DNA from: CAZWSC01 sp964636385
Lineage (GTDB): Bacteria > Eisenbacteria > RBG-16-71-46 > CAIMUX01
Direction of reading: 5' to 3'
DNA: 51,506 nt
NCBI GenBank assembly: GCA_964636385.1
Contig: CAZWSC010000104.1
Coordinates: 1-51,506, forward strand
A program made the translations under genes and the position numbers. Each line of letters starts with the position of its first letter. Position 1 is the first letter of the stretch. The notes under the pieces are model-generated. The model searched no databases, was not told the origin of the DNA, and saw only the letters and a program-made list of their open reading frames with translations. Below, one piece after another: positions 7,807 through 15,536 of the stretch.

Positions 7807-8775
7807 ATGCATGGAGTCGGCATCCGGGAGATTCTGGAGAAGGATATCTCTGGTCTGAGGCTGGAGGTCCTTAACGAGGGACAGCCGGGGCGTCGTCCCG
7901 TTACCGTGGCGGACCTTAACCGCCCCGGGCTGGCCCTTGTGGGGTTCATCGAGGGCTTTCTCTGGGAGCGGATCCAGATCTTCGGGCAGGCCGAGATCCG
8001 GTTTCTGCGGACCAGGACGCCGGAGGAGGTCCGCTCAGCGCTCGCCCCGATTTTCGCCCGGGAGATCCCCTGCATCATCCTGACAAAGCAGCTTGACCCG
8101 CCGGAACCCTTCCTGGAGCTGGCGGTGGAGGCGGGGATTCCCGTTCTCCGCACTCCGCAGCCCACCACCGAGTTCATGCGCGTGCTCTCGTCGAATCTCG
8201 AGGAGCTGTTTGCGCCGACCACGAATGTCCATGGTTCGCTCGTGGACGTCTACGGAGTCGGCCTGCTCTTCACGGGCCGCAGTGCCATCGGCAAGAGCGA
8301 GGTGGCGCTCGACCTCCTCGAGAGGGGGCACCGTCTGGTGGCTGACGACGTGGTGATGATCCAGAAGAGAGCGCGGAACGTCATCATCGGGAGGGGTAAC
8401 GAACTGCTCAGGCACTGCATGGAGATCCGGGGGATAGGGATCATCGACGTTCAGGCGATCTTCGGGATCCGCGCGGTCCGGGCGCAGAAGCGCGTGGAGG
8501 TCGAGGTCCATCTGAAGGAGTGGGAGAAGAAGGAGGACTACGAGCGACTCGGCCTTGAGGACAGGACAACGGACATCCTGGGAGTGGAGATTCCCCTGTC
8601 CGTGATACCGCTGTTCCCGGGAAAGAACATCACCGTGATTGCGGAGACGATCGCCATGAACTACCTGGTGAAGGCCTACGGCTACAACCCCGCCGAGCAC
8701 TTCAACGACAGGCTGCAGGAGCTTCTCCGGCGAAAGGCCAACCTGGAGATCCTGGCCAAGGATGACATGGAGTGA
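7807..8775 (+). CDS. hprK: HPr kinase/phosphorylase
   Basis: Phosphorylates HPr on Ser 46 and removes that phosphate, setting PTS and carbon-control state. 322 residues: N-terminal HPr(Ser) kinase domain, then a C-terminal PEP-carboxykinase-like P-loop domain with GRSAIGKS (157-164), LVADDVV and the signature MEIRGIGIIDV. ATG 7807 has GGAG 6 bases upstream; a GTG immediately before it is possible but closer to the ribosome site. The matching substrate Ser 46 is present in the HPr encoded at 11280. The stop overlaps the start of the EIIA gene. Confidence 0.96.
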   Translation: MHGVGIREILEKDISGLRLEVLNEGQPGRRPVTVADLNRPGLALVGFIEGFLWERIQIFGQAEIRFLRTRTPEEVRSALAPIFAREIPCIILTKQLDPPEPFLELAVEAGIPVLRTPQPTTEFMRVLSSNLEELFAPTTNVHGSLVDVYGVGLLFTGRSAIGKSEVALDLLERGHRLVADDVVMIQKRARNVIIGRGNELLRHCMEIRGIGIIDVQAIFGIRAVRAQKRVEVEVHLKEWEKKEDYERLGLEDRTTDILGVEIPLSVIPLFPGKNITVIAETIAMNYLVKAYGYNPAEHFNDRLQELLRRKANLEILAKDDME

Positions 8776-9173
8776 GCGGCACGGGGGAAGGAAGGGCGCA
8801 GGTACGTGCCCTTCTGGTTACACATGCCGATCTGGGGGCCGAGCTGGTACGCACCGCCGAGTCGATCCTCGGCCGGCAGGAGGCAATCGCCTTCATCTCC
8901 AATACCGGGGCGTCGCTCGATACCCTTTCCGAAGCGGTGAAGGCGCGGCTTGGCGACGACGACGGACCGCTCGTGCTGTTCGTCGATCTGCTGGGCGGAA
9001 GCTGCTGCCATGTCTGCTCTGACATCAGAAGGCTCTATCCCGGGTGCGCAGTCTTCTCGGGCGTCAATCTTCCGATGTTGATGGAGTTCCTCTTCAACAG
9101 GGACCGGGTTTCCTTCGGCGAGCTGAAGGATCGGCTTCTGGAGAAGGGGAGGAATGGGATCCAATGCCTGTGA
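8772..9173 (+). CDS. PTS mannose-family EIIA domain protein
   Basis: Accepts phosphate from HPr on a histidine and passes it to EIIB. A 133-residue single-domain EIIA-Man: the fold starts with VRALLVTHADLGAELV, where His 18 is at the position of the phosphorylated His of ManX, and the LFVDLLGGSCCHV segment follows the family's 'D-x-x-G-G-S-P' pattern. GTG start in a GTGA overlap with hprK. In many deltaproteobacteria a lone EIIA follows hprK-rapZ; here rapZ is missing and EIIB, C and D follow. Confidence 0.92.
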   Translation: MSGTGEGRAQVRALLVTHADLGAELVRTAESILGRQEAIAFISNTGASLDTLSEAVKARLGDDDGPLVLFVDLLGGSCCHVCSDIRRLYPGCAVFSGVNLPMLMEFLFNRDRVSFGELKDRLLEKGRNGIQCL

Positions 9174-9703
9174 CGCCGGATTCCCACCGGCCGGCCGCGC
9201 CGGAGCGGTTCCGGCTCTTCCGTGTGGACGACCGCCTGCTTCATGGGCAGGTCTCGCTCGGTTGGGGGAGGCACCTGGGCCGGACGGACTACATCCTGGC
9301 AGACGGACCCCTGTCCCGGGATCCCGACGCAGCGGAACTCATCCGCCTTGCCGTGCCTGAAGGATCCCGCCTGGTTGTGCTGTCCACTGCGGATCTGATC
9401 GAGGCGCCGGGCCTGCGGACCGGGGTGGATCCCGCCAACTCCGTTCTGCTGGTGCGCGGGCTTGCGGAGGCTGCGCAGCTTCTGCGTGGGGGTATTCCAG
9501 GCCCGGTGAACCTGGGAGGACTGCACCTGCGCAGTGGAGCCGTGGAGATCCTGCCGTTTCTCTTCCTGACCCCCGGGGACCGCCGGCTGCTGCGTGGCCT
9601 CATCGATGAGGGGCACTCCTTCTTCGCGCAGGAGCTTCCCGGGTATCCGGTCATCGGTGGGCGGGAGGTGATCAGGCACCCTGCCTGGGGCGGTGCGGAA
9701 TGA
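9164..9703 (+). CDS. PTS mannose/fructose/sorbose-family EIIB
   Basis: Cytosolic phosphocarrier between EIIA and the sugar. 179 residues with the diagnostic active-site stretch RVDDRLLHGQV, where His 27 is the phosphorylation site, followed by the Rossmann-like body (YILADGPLSRD, NSVLLVRG). The C-terminal portion (GGREVI) is slightly unusual but length is close to the ~165 norm. ATG 9164 overlaps the end of the EIIA gene and has GGAGG 11 bases upstream. It overlaps the EIIC start by ATGA. Confidence 0.92.
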   Translation: MPVTPDSHRPAAPERFRLFRVDDRLLHGQVSLGWGRHLGRTDYILADGPLSRDPDAAELIRLAVPEGSRLVVLSTADLIEAPGLRTGVDPANSVLLVRGLAEAAQLLRGGIPGPVNLGGLHLRSGAVEILPFLFLTPGDRRLLRGLIDEGHSFFAQELPGYPVIGGREVIRHPAWGGAE

Positions 9704-10428
9704 GCTGGCCTGCGGCACTCTCGGTGATCATCTGGGGAGCGTGGGTTTCGCTGGACGAGCGCACCTGGGGCTCCTGGGCGATCCACCAGCCGATAGTTGC
9801 CGGTACGGTCACGGGGCTTCTGCTGGGCGATCCCGCAGCGGGCCTTGCGGCCGGGGTCGTCTTCCAGGCCCTCTGGCCCGGGCAGCTTCCGATCGGAGGA
9901 TCGGCGCTGCCGGCCTGTGGACTGGCGGCCGTCACTGCCGCAGCGTTCTGCGCACTTGGCCGCCACGGGCAGGTAGCGCCGATGCCGTGGCCCGGAAACC
10001 CCCTGCTCCTGCCCGCGTGCATTGCCGGGCTCGCAGCCGCGTGGGCGGGAGAGCTCAGCGAGGGAATGATCCGCAGGCGTAACAGGCGGCGCGAGTCCGA
10101 AGCGGTCGCGGTGTGGCCGGACCGGCCCGAGCGTCTTGAAAGGGCATTCAGGTTGGCGATGATGGATGGTGCCGGCCGGGGGGTTGTCATAGCCGGCGCC
10201 GGTCTGGCACTGGCCTGGGCGTCCGGGGCCTCGGGGCTGTCTCATCGCATCGGCGCCGAACCCTGGATGGCGACCGCGGGCGGAATCCTTCCGCTGGGTG
10301 CGCTCGGCCTCTGTCTTGGATCGGCCGGCAGGTGGTTCGGTGCAGTCCGGCGTGTAAGGCCGATGCTGGAGATATCCTGCGGTCTGGTCGCGGGCCTTCT
10401 GCTCCGGCTTCTGGTGCTGAGACCATGA
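9700..10428 (+). CDS. PTS mannose-family EIIC permease subunit
   Basis: Integral membrane half of a mannose-type sugar permease. 242 residues with about six or seven hydrophobic segments; the N-terminal WGSWAIHQPIVAGTVTGLLLGD and the following GLAAGVVFQALWPGQLPIGG have the typical EIIC pattern of a glycine-rich, conserved loop. The substrate cannot be assigned. ATG in a 4-base overlap with EIIB; the EIID start lies in its last codons. Confidence 0.88.
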   Translation: MSWPAALSVIIWGAWVSLDERTWGSWAIHQPIVAGTVTGLLLGDPAAGLAAGVVFQALWPGQLPIGGSALPACGLAAVTAAAFCALGRHGQVAPMPWPGNPLLLPACIAGLAAAWAGELSEGMIRRRNRRRESEAVAVWPDRPERLERAFRLAMMDGAGRGVVIAGAGLALAWASGASGLSHRIGAEPWMATAGGILPLGALGLCLGSAGRWFGAVRRVRPMLEISCGLVAGLLLRLLVLRP

Positions 10429-11189
10429 CGGCGGGATCAGTGAACAGGGCGCGTGCCGGATCCGCCTCCATTATCTGGACGCTGTTCGGGCTGGAGGCGC
10501 TCTACAACTCTTCCGGGCAGCAGAGGGGCGGGATGCTGAGGGCGGTCCGCAGGGGAGCGTCGAAGCAGGAGGGTGATGACCGGTTACTGGAGGAACTGGC
10601 AAAGGGACCGTGCAATACCAACCCGATCCTTTCTGGATACATCGCCGGGATACTGATCCGCGAGGCCGGGGGGGCGACCGGAACCGGACTACAGGAAAGG
10701 GGAACACTGCTCGAACGCTGCCGCACCCTCCTGGCGCCTCTGGCGGCGGCGATGGGGGACAGGCTGTTCTGGGGCAGCATGCGGCCGGCTCTCTCCCTGG
10801 CATGCCTGTTCTCAGTCCTTTTCAGCACGCTCGGACCTGCTGTATTGTACTGCCTTGGGTACAACGTGACCCAGGTCTGGTGGAGGCGGAGGGCGCTCTT
10901 TACGGGTCTGGGCGGAGAGCAGGCTGTGCGCCGGGAGCTTCGCGGGGGGCGTCTGGAACGTGCGTCGGCCGGATGGGGATCCGTTGGACGGATCATCCTG
11001 GGGCTCCTTGCAGGGGTTCTGGCGGTCGAGGTGTGGACCCGGCTGGGCCCGGCCGGGGCGGCGCTCTTCCTGGTGGCCGGCCTGTCCGGCTGGGGTCTGG
11101 CCTCGAGCACCAGGATCCGGCCGATCCTGGCGTCAGCGATAGGGCTTGCGGTGGCCATGGCCGCGTCGGCGGCGATGGCCGCTCTGTAG
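10425..11189 (+). CDS. PTS mannose-family EIID permease subunit
   Basis: Partner of EIIC in the membrane complex. 254 residues, slightly short for the ~270-280 usual in EIID. The N-terminal IIWTLFGLEALYNSSGQQRGGML and the FLxNTNP-like 'PCNTNPILSGYIAGILI' are family hallmarks; the middle has 'AAAMGDRLFWGSMRPAL', matching the conserved GDxxxWxxxRP motif, and the C-terminus has two to three membrane segments. ATG 10425 overlaps EIIC by 4 bases. A 90-base gap without a clear promoter separates it from HPr. Confidence 0.9.
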   Translation: MTAGSVNRARAGSASIIWTLFGLEALYNSSGQQRGGMLRAVRRGASKQEGDDRLLEELAKGPCNTNPILSGYIAGILIREAGGATGTGLQERGTLLERCRTLLAPLAAAMGDRLFWGSMRPALSLACLFSVLFSTLGPAVLYCLGYNVTQVWWRRRALFTGLGGEQAVRRELRGGRLERASAGWGSVGRIILGLLAGVLAVEVWTRLGPAGAALFLVAGLSGWGLASSTRIRPILASAIGLAVAMAASAAMAAL

Positions 11190-11279
11190 GGGGGATACTC
11201 GTGCGGGAGTCCGCTGGAGCATGTTCCGGACGGCATACAGGGTTATGCCGGTGAGTCCGTACACCGGAGGTGGGCAGAA

Positions 11280-11552
11280 GTGGCCGAACGAGAAGTGACG
11301 GTTCGCAACTACCCGGGGATTCATGCCCACCCGGCAGTGCTGTTCGTCAAGATGGCGGCAGGTTATCGCAGCGACGTCTTCGTGCAGAACGGGAGCCTCA
11401 CAGTGAACGGCAAGAGCATCATGGGCGTTCTCATGCTGGCGGCGGAGACCGGAACGAAGCTTGTCATTCGGGCGGAGGGTCCGGACGCCGACGATGCGGT
11501 GAACGCCCTGTCAGAGCTGGTGGAATCCAGGTTCGGTGAAGGTGCGGCCTGA
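11280..11552 (+). CDS. ptsH: Phosphocarrier protein HPr
   Basis: Relays phosphate from enzyme I to EIIA. 90 residues; active-site motif reads GIHAHPA with His 15 exactly at the catalytic position and Ser 46 in GKSIMG at the HprK target site. Position 17, normally Arg in HARPA and involved in phosphate transfer, is His here, which is unusual. GTG 11280 is supported by GGAGG 9 bases upstream. Enzyme I follows at once, so ptsH and ptsI are coupled as in most bacteria. Confidence 0.94.
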   Translation: MAEREVTVRNYPGIHAHPAVLFVKMAAGYRSDVFVQNGSLTVNGKSIMGVLMLAAETGTKLVIRAEGPDADDAVNALSELVESRFGEGAA

Positions 11553-11586
11553 CAGTATGGCATCAGGAGAAGACAGAGGGACACTG

Positions 11587-13338
11587 ATGAAGCGGGGAGT
11601 CCCCGCATCGGGGGGCCTTGCCTCCGGGCCGGCGCACCTGGTTCTCCCGCGTGCCGATGCTGCGGTCGAGGACCGGGAGCTCGAACCGCTGGAGGTGCGG
11701 GCGGAGATAAGGCGGTTCCGCCTTGCGATCAGGCGTTCCCTGGACGAGATCCAGGCTCTGCAGGAGTGCCTGCTCGGGGATGAGGACGATCCGGGCCTGA
11801 AGATACTGGACGTGCACCGGATGCTTCTCGACGACCAGGAGTTCCAGACTTCGGTCGTCAAGGGCATCCGTGCGGAGAAGCGCCCCGCCGCGGTGATCCT
11901 GGGCCGGGCCTTCGCCCGGATGATAGGCACGCTCGAGGCGGCGGGATCGGAGTATTTCCGTGCCCGCACCGCCGACTTCCAGGACGTGCGCAGGAGGATT
12001 CTGAGGCACCTGGTCGGGGGGCAGCAGAGCAGCGGCCCGGTTCCCACGGGGGCGGTTGTGGTGGCCCCGGAGCTCTCCCCGAGCGAGACCACCTCATTCG
12101 ATCCGGAGTCGGTGAGAGCCCTCGTGACCGACCACGGCGGTCCCACCAGTCACGCTGCGATCCTGGCCAGGTCGCGGGGGATCCCTGCTGTTGTGGGGCT
12201 TGGTGATCTTGCCTCGAAGGTGCGCGACGGGGACGAGGTGCTGGTGGACGGATTCCGCGGGATGGTGGTGATCCGCCCCGGTCCTGAACAGGTCTCTGAC
12301 TTCGAACAGAGACGCAGGGCGGCGCAGAAGCGTGCCAGGCAGATGGCCCGCCAGGATCCCGGGCCTGCAGTCACGCAGGACGGCCATCCCATAGTGCTGC
12401 AGGCGAACATCGAAGTGCCGGGAGACCTTCAGAACATCCTCAAGGTCGGGGCGCAGGGGATAGGTCTCTACCGGACCGAGTTCTTCTACCTGAACCGCAG
12501 GGTCTTCCCCGACGAGGAGGAGCAGTTCCGGGCCTATCGCGGGATTGCGCTGAAGATGCGGCCGCGTCCCGTGACGATCCGCACCCTCGACGCGGGCGGG
12601 GACAAGTTCGCCAACTACATCGGCACCAGCAGGGAGAGCAATCCCTTTCTCGGATTGCGCGGGATCCGCTTTTCGCTCGGCCATCCGGAGCTCTTCCGTA
12701 CTCAGGTGCGTGCGATCCTCCGTGCATCGGCACACGGGAACGTGAGAATCCTCCTGCCGATGATCTCCTCCCTGGAGGAGTTGCGGGAAGCGAACCGGAT
12801 CGTCGACGAGGTCTGGGGGGAGCTGCGGCAGGAGGGGAAGCCAATGGCGGAAGTGGTTCCCCGGGGTGTGATGATCGAAGTGCCCGCTGCGGTAGCACTG
12901 TCCGATCTCCTGGCCCGCGAGGTCGACTTCTTCTCCATCGGATCCAATGACCTGATCCAGTACACGCTGGCGGTGGATCGCGAGAACGAGAAGATCGCAT
13001 ACCTGTACAGTCCGTACCATCCGGCCGTGGTCCGCTCCCTGGCATATACGATCGATGCGGCGAACAGGGCGCGCATCCCTGTCAGCTCCTGCGGAGAGAT
13101 GTCGGGCAGCTCATACGGAGCGGCCGTGCTGATCGGCCTTGGATGCACCTCGCTAAGCATGAGCCCGTTCCAGCTGCGCGAGGTGCGGCAGATGGTGCGC
13201 CGCATGCACCTGGTGGACCTGCGGCGCCTTGCGGAGGAGATCCTCCTCAAGGGCACGGTGGAAGAGGTGACCGAAGTCCTTCGCGCCTGTCTCGGCCCGG
13301 ACCAGGGCAACGGCAGCCTCGCTGCAGGCGGCGCATGA
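11587..13338 (+). CDS. ptsI: PTS enzyme I (phosphoenolpyruvate-protein phosphotransferase)
   Basis: Starts the PTS by autophosphorylation from PEP. 583 residues from ATG 11587. His 189 in GGPTSHAAILARS and Cys 502 in SSCGEMSG sit at the same numbers as in E. coli enzyme I, and the PEP-binding barrel motifs LYRTEFFYL, RTLDAGGDK, NPFLGLRGIR and FFSIGSNDLIQY are all present. Upstream GTG 11536 and ATG 11557 are in frame, but MKRGVPASGG aligns with the family start and has GAGG 6 bases upstream. All parts needed for active sugar transport, not just regulation, are therefore encoded from 8772 to here. Confidence 0.97.
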   Translation: MKRGVPASGGLASGPAHLVLPRADAAVEDRELEPLEVRAEIRRFRLAIRRSLDEIQALQECLLGDEDDPGLKILDVHRMLLDDQEFQTSVVKGIRAEKRPAAVILGRAFARMIGTLEAAGSEYFRARTADFQDVRRRILRHLVGGQQSSGPVPTGAVVVAPELSPSETTSFDPESVRALVTDHGGPTSHAAILARSRGIPAVVGLGDLASKVRDGDEVLVDGFRGMVVIRPGPEQVSDFEQRRRAAQKRARQMARQDPGPAVTQDGHPIVLQANIEVPGDLQNILKVGAQGIGLYRTEFFYLNRRVFPDEEEQFRAYRGIALKMRPRPVTIRTLDAGGDKFANYIGTSRESNPFLGLRGIRFSLGHPELFRTQVRAILRASAHGNVRILLPMISSLEELREANRIVDEVWGELRQEGKPMAEVVPRGVMIEVPAAVALSDLLAREVDFFSIGSNDLIQYTLAVDRENEKIAYLYSPYHPAVVRSLAYTIDAANRARIPVSSCGEMSGSSYGAAVLIGLGCTSLSMSPFQLREVRQMVRRMHLVDLRRLAEEILLKGTVEEVTEVLRACLGPDQGNGSLAAGGA

Positions 13339-13357
13339 GGATGCGGAAGGAGGCAGC

Positions 13358-14413
13358 GTGAGGGCTGGTGTCGGCAACGGGGCGAACGGTGCAGGACTCA
13401 TGCAGGAGTGGGTCAGGGAATCGGCCGCGCATCTGAGGATGGCCCTGGAGAGAGCCCGCGCCTGCGGCTGGCCCGTAAAGGCCCGCAGAAGCGACCGCCT
13501 GCTCCTGGGCGGCATGGGCGGGTCAGCGATGGCCTGCGACCTGGCCGCCTGTCTCCTGGAGGGAAGGATTCCTGTCCAGGTCCTGAGGGACGTCGAGCCG
13601 CCCGCATGGGTCAGGGACGGCACGCCGGTCGGGCTCGTCAGCTATTCCGGGCAAACCTGGGAGACGCTCGAGATTGCGAGGGCGGCCCGGGAGGCCGGGG
13701 CCTCGATCTGGGCGGTCGCCTCGGGAGGGGCGCTTCTCAGCGGGGCCGGGCTCGAGCCGGAAGACACCTTCGAGGTTCCTGCCGGGTTCGCACCGAGGGC
13801 GGCCGCGCTGTGGCTGCTCGTTCCCGTCGCCCTGGCTGCAGGCCGGGCCGCCGGGGTCGATCTGGGTGTTGCTCTCGAAGAGGCTGCGGACGCGATCGAT
13901 GAGGAACTGGCTCTCTGGGCCGCCGGAGAAGCACTGCCCGGCAGGGATCCCGGGCGCATAGCAGGGGAGATAGCCGGCCGGATCGCGATTGTCTACACCC
14001 CCTCGGAGAGAATCCGCCCCCTGGGAGTGCGCTGGAAGAACCAGCTTCTGGAGAATGCCAAGCAGCCCGCGTACGAGGCGGCTTTCCCGGAGCTGGCCCA
14101 CAACGAGATCATGGGCTGGAAGGCCGGGTCAGATGCCGGATGCCTTGTACATCTCCTCCTCGAGGATCCGGTGGCGGCTGACCACCGCAGTGGCCGGATA
14201 CGGGAAGCAGCCATCCATGAACTGGAGACGCAGGGCGGCCGCGTCCTCAGGATTCCCGGGCGGGAGGGGAGCCTGGCGGTCAGGATTCTGAGCCACATGG
14301 TGCTGGCCGACCAGGTCAGCATCGAGGTGGCGGCACTGCGGGGGATCGATCCCCTGCCGGTCGATGCAATCGAGCGGGTCAAGCAGGCCTGCGGAAAGGA
14401 ACAGGGGGCATGA
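13358..14413 (+). CDS. Bifunctional phosphoglucose/phosphomannose isomerase
   Basis: SIS-fold isomerase interconverting glucose-6-P or mannose-6-P with fructose-6-P. 351 residues, matching the ~300-350 aa archaeal/candidate-phylum family rather than classical Pgi (~550). Visible landmarks are LLGGMGGSAMA near the N-terminus, VSYSGQTWET (phosphate loop), RWKNQLLENAK and the acid/base ELAHNE segment. GTG 13358 is preceded by GGAAGGAGG with good spacing. Next to a mannose-type PTS it could feed imported mannose-6-P into glycolysis; that link is inference. Confidence 0.88.
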   Translation: MRAGVGNGANGAGLMQEWVRESAAHLRMALERARACGWPVKARRSDRLLLGGMGGSAMACDLAACLLEGRIPVQVLRDVEPPAWVRDGTPVGLVSYSGQTWETLEIARAAREAGASIWAVASGGALLSGAGLEPEDTFEVPAGFAPRAAALWLLVPVALAAGRAAGVDLGVALEEAADAIDEELALWAAGEALPGRDPGRIAGEIAGRIAIVYTPSERIRPLGVRWKNQLLENAKQPAYEAAFPELAHNEIMGWKAGSDAGCLVHLLLEDPVAADHRSGRIREAAIHELETQGGRVLRIPGREGSLAVRILSHMVLADQVSIEVAALRGIDPLPVDAIERVKQACGKEQGA

Positions 14414-15429
14414 GTCCAGACAACGCAAGGCCGGTGGCCATCGTACCGGCCGCCGGGGTCGGCACCAGGCTCCGGCCGCACACCCACACGATTCCGAAGG
14501 CCCTGGTCAATGTCGCGGGCAAGCCGATCCTCGCGCACATCGTGGACGGGCTCGTCCAGCAGGGGATCAGCCGCGTGATCCTGGTGATCGGGCACATGGG
14601 AGACCGCGTGCGATCCTACGTGACGAAACGCTATCCGGGCATAGCCGAGTGCGTCGAGCAGAAGGAGCCACTGGGGCTGGGACATGCGGTGCATGTGACA
14701 CGCGAAGCGTGCCAATCGGGGCCGGGCCTGATCGTTCTCGGTGACACCATCGTACATGTCGATTACCACGACCTTCTGGGGGGGGACGAGGTGGTTCTCG
14801 GCGTGAAGGAGGTCGATGATCCCCGGCGCTTCGGCATTGTCCGCGTGGAGAATGGTTTCGTGACGGCGCTGGTCGAGAAGCCCGAGAAGCCGCCGAGCAA
14901 CCTGGCCCTCGTGGGGCTCTACTACATTCCGGACATGGCGGAGCTTCACTCGCGCATGCAGCGGGTGATCGAGGGGCGCGTGACAACGAAGGGCGAGTTC
15001 CAGCTCACCGACGCCCTCGCCATGATGCTGGCCGACGGGATCCGGATGAGGACCAGGCCCGTGGAGGGCTGGTTCGACTGCGGGAAGCCGGAGACGCTGC
15101 TCTCGACGAACGAGTACCTGCTGCGGATGGCCCCCAGGGCGCCGGAGCTACCGGGAGTGCTGATACGCCACCCGGTGGCGATTGATCCGACGGCCCGGGT
15201 CACGCAGTCGATCGTCGGGCCGAACGTGTCCGTGGCGGCCGGTGCGGTCCTCCACAACTCGATTGTGAGGGACAGCATAGTCAACGAGCACGCGGAGGTG
15301 CGGGACATGATCCTGGAGTCCAGCCTCGTGGGGGAGAGCGCCGTTGTCCGCGGGGCCTTCCAGCGCCTGAACGTTGGCGACTCTTCGGAGATAGATTTCT
15401 CCGGCAACGGAGAGAGGAACTCCTGTTGA
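14410..15429 (+). CDS. Sugar-1-phosphate nucleotidyltransferase with left-handed beta-helix tail
   Basis: Makes an NDP-sugar from a sugar-1-phosphate and NTP; the exact sugar and base are not decidable. 339 residues: N-terminal Rossmann NTP-transferase with AAGVGTRLRPHTHTIPKALV (the G-x-G-T-R-x-x-P signature), a D in LGDTIVH, 'EKPEKP' and 'GWFDCGKPETLL', then hexapeptide-like repeats (about 245-325: 'IDPTARVTQSIVGPNVSVAAG'). This resembles RmlA-long/GlmU-like thymidylyl- or guanylyltransferases. ATGA overlap with the isomerase gene; ends the operon before the metK promoter. Confidence 0.85.
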   Translation: MSPDNARPVAIVPAAGVGTRLRPHTHTIPKALVNVAGKPILAHIVDGLVQQGISRVILVIGHMGDRVRSYVTKRYPGIAECVEQKEPLGLGHAVHVTREACQSGPGLIVLGDTIVHVDYHDLLGGDEVVLGVKEVDDPRRFGIVRVENGFVTALVEKPEKPPSNLALVGLYYIPDMAELHSRMQRVIEGRVTTKGEFQLTDALAMMLADGIRMRTRPVEGWFDCGKPETLLSTNEYLLRMAPRAPELPGVLIRHPVAIDPTARVTQSIVGPNVSVAAGAVLHNSIVRDSIVNEHAEVRDMILESSLVGESAVVRGAFQRLNVGDSSEIDFSGNGERNSC

Positions 15430-15446
15430 TGCCCGCCTGCCTCTCC

Positions 15447-15475
15447 TTGCCGACCGGATTCTTTGATAGTAGACT
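15447..15475 (+). promoter_or_regulatory. Predicted promoter of metK
   Basis: TTGCCG at 15447-15452 and TAGACT at 15470-15475 with a 17-base spacer, in the only substantial gap (107 bases) between the nucleotidyltransferase and metK. Transcription would start near 15482, giving a leader of about 55 bases. The -10 fits the TAGNCT form seen at three other gaps. Confidence 0.5.
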
Positions 15476-15536
15476 GGCCGGGTTTGCCGCTTCGCCGGCG
15501 TTCCGGAAGAACATGCCTGAACAATAAGGAGCACGT

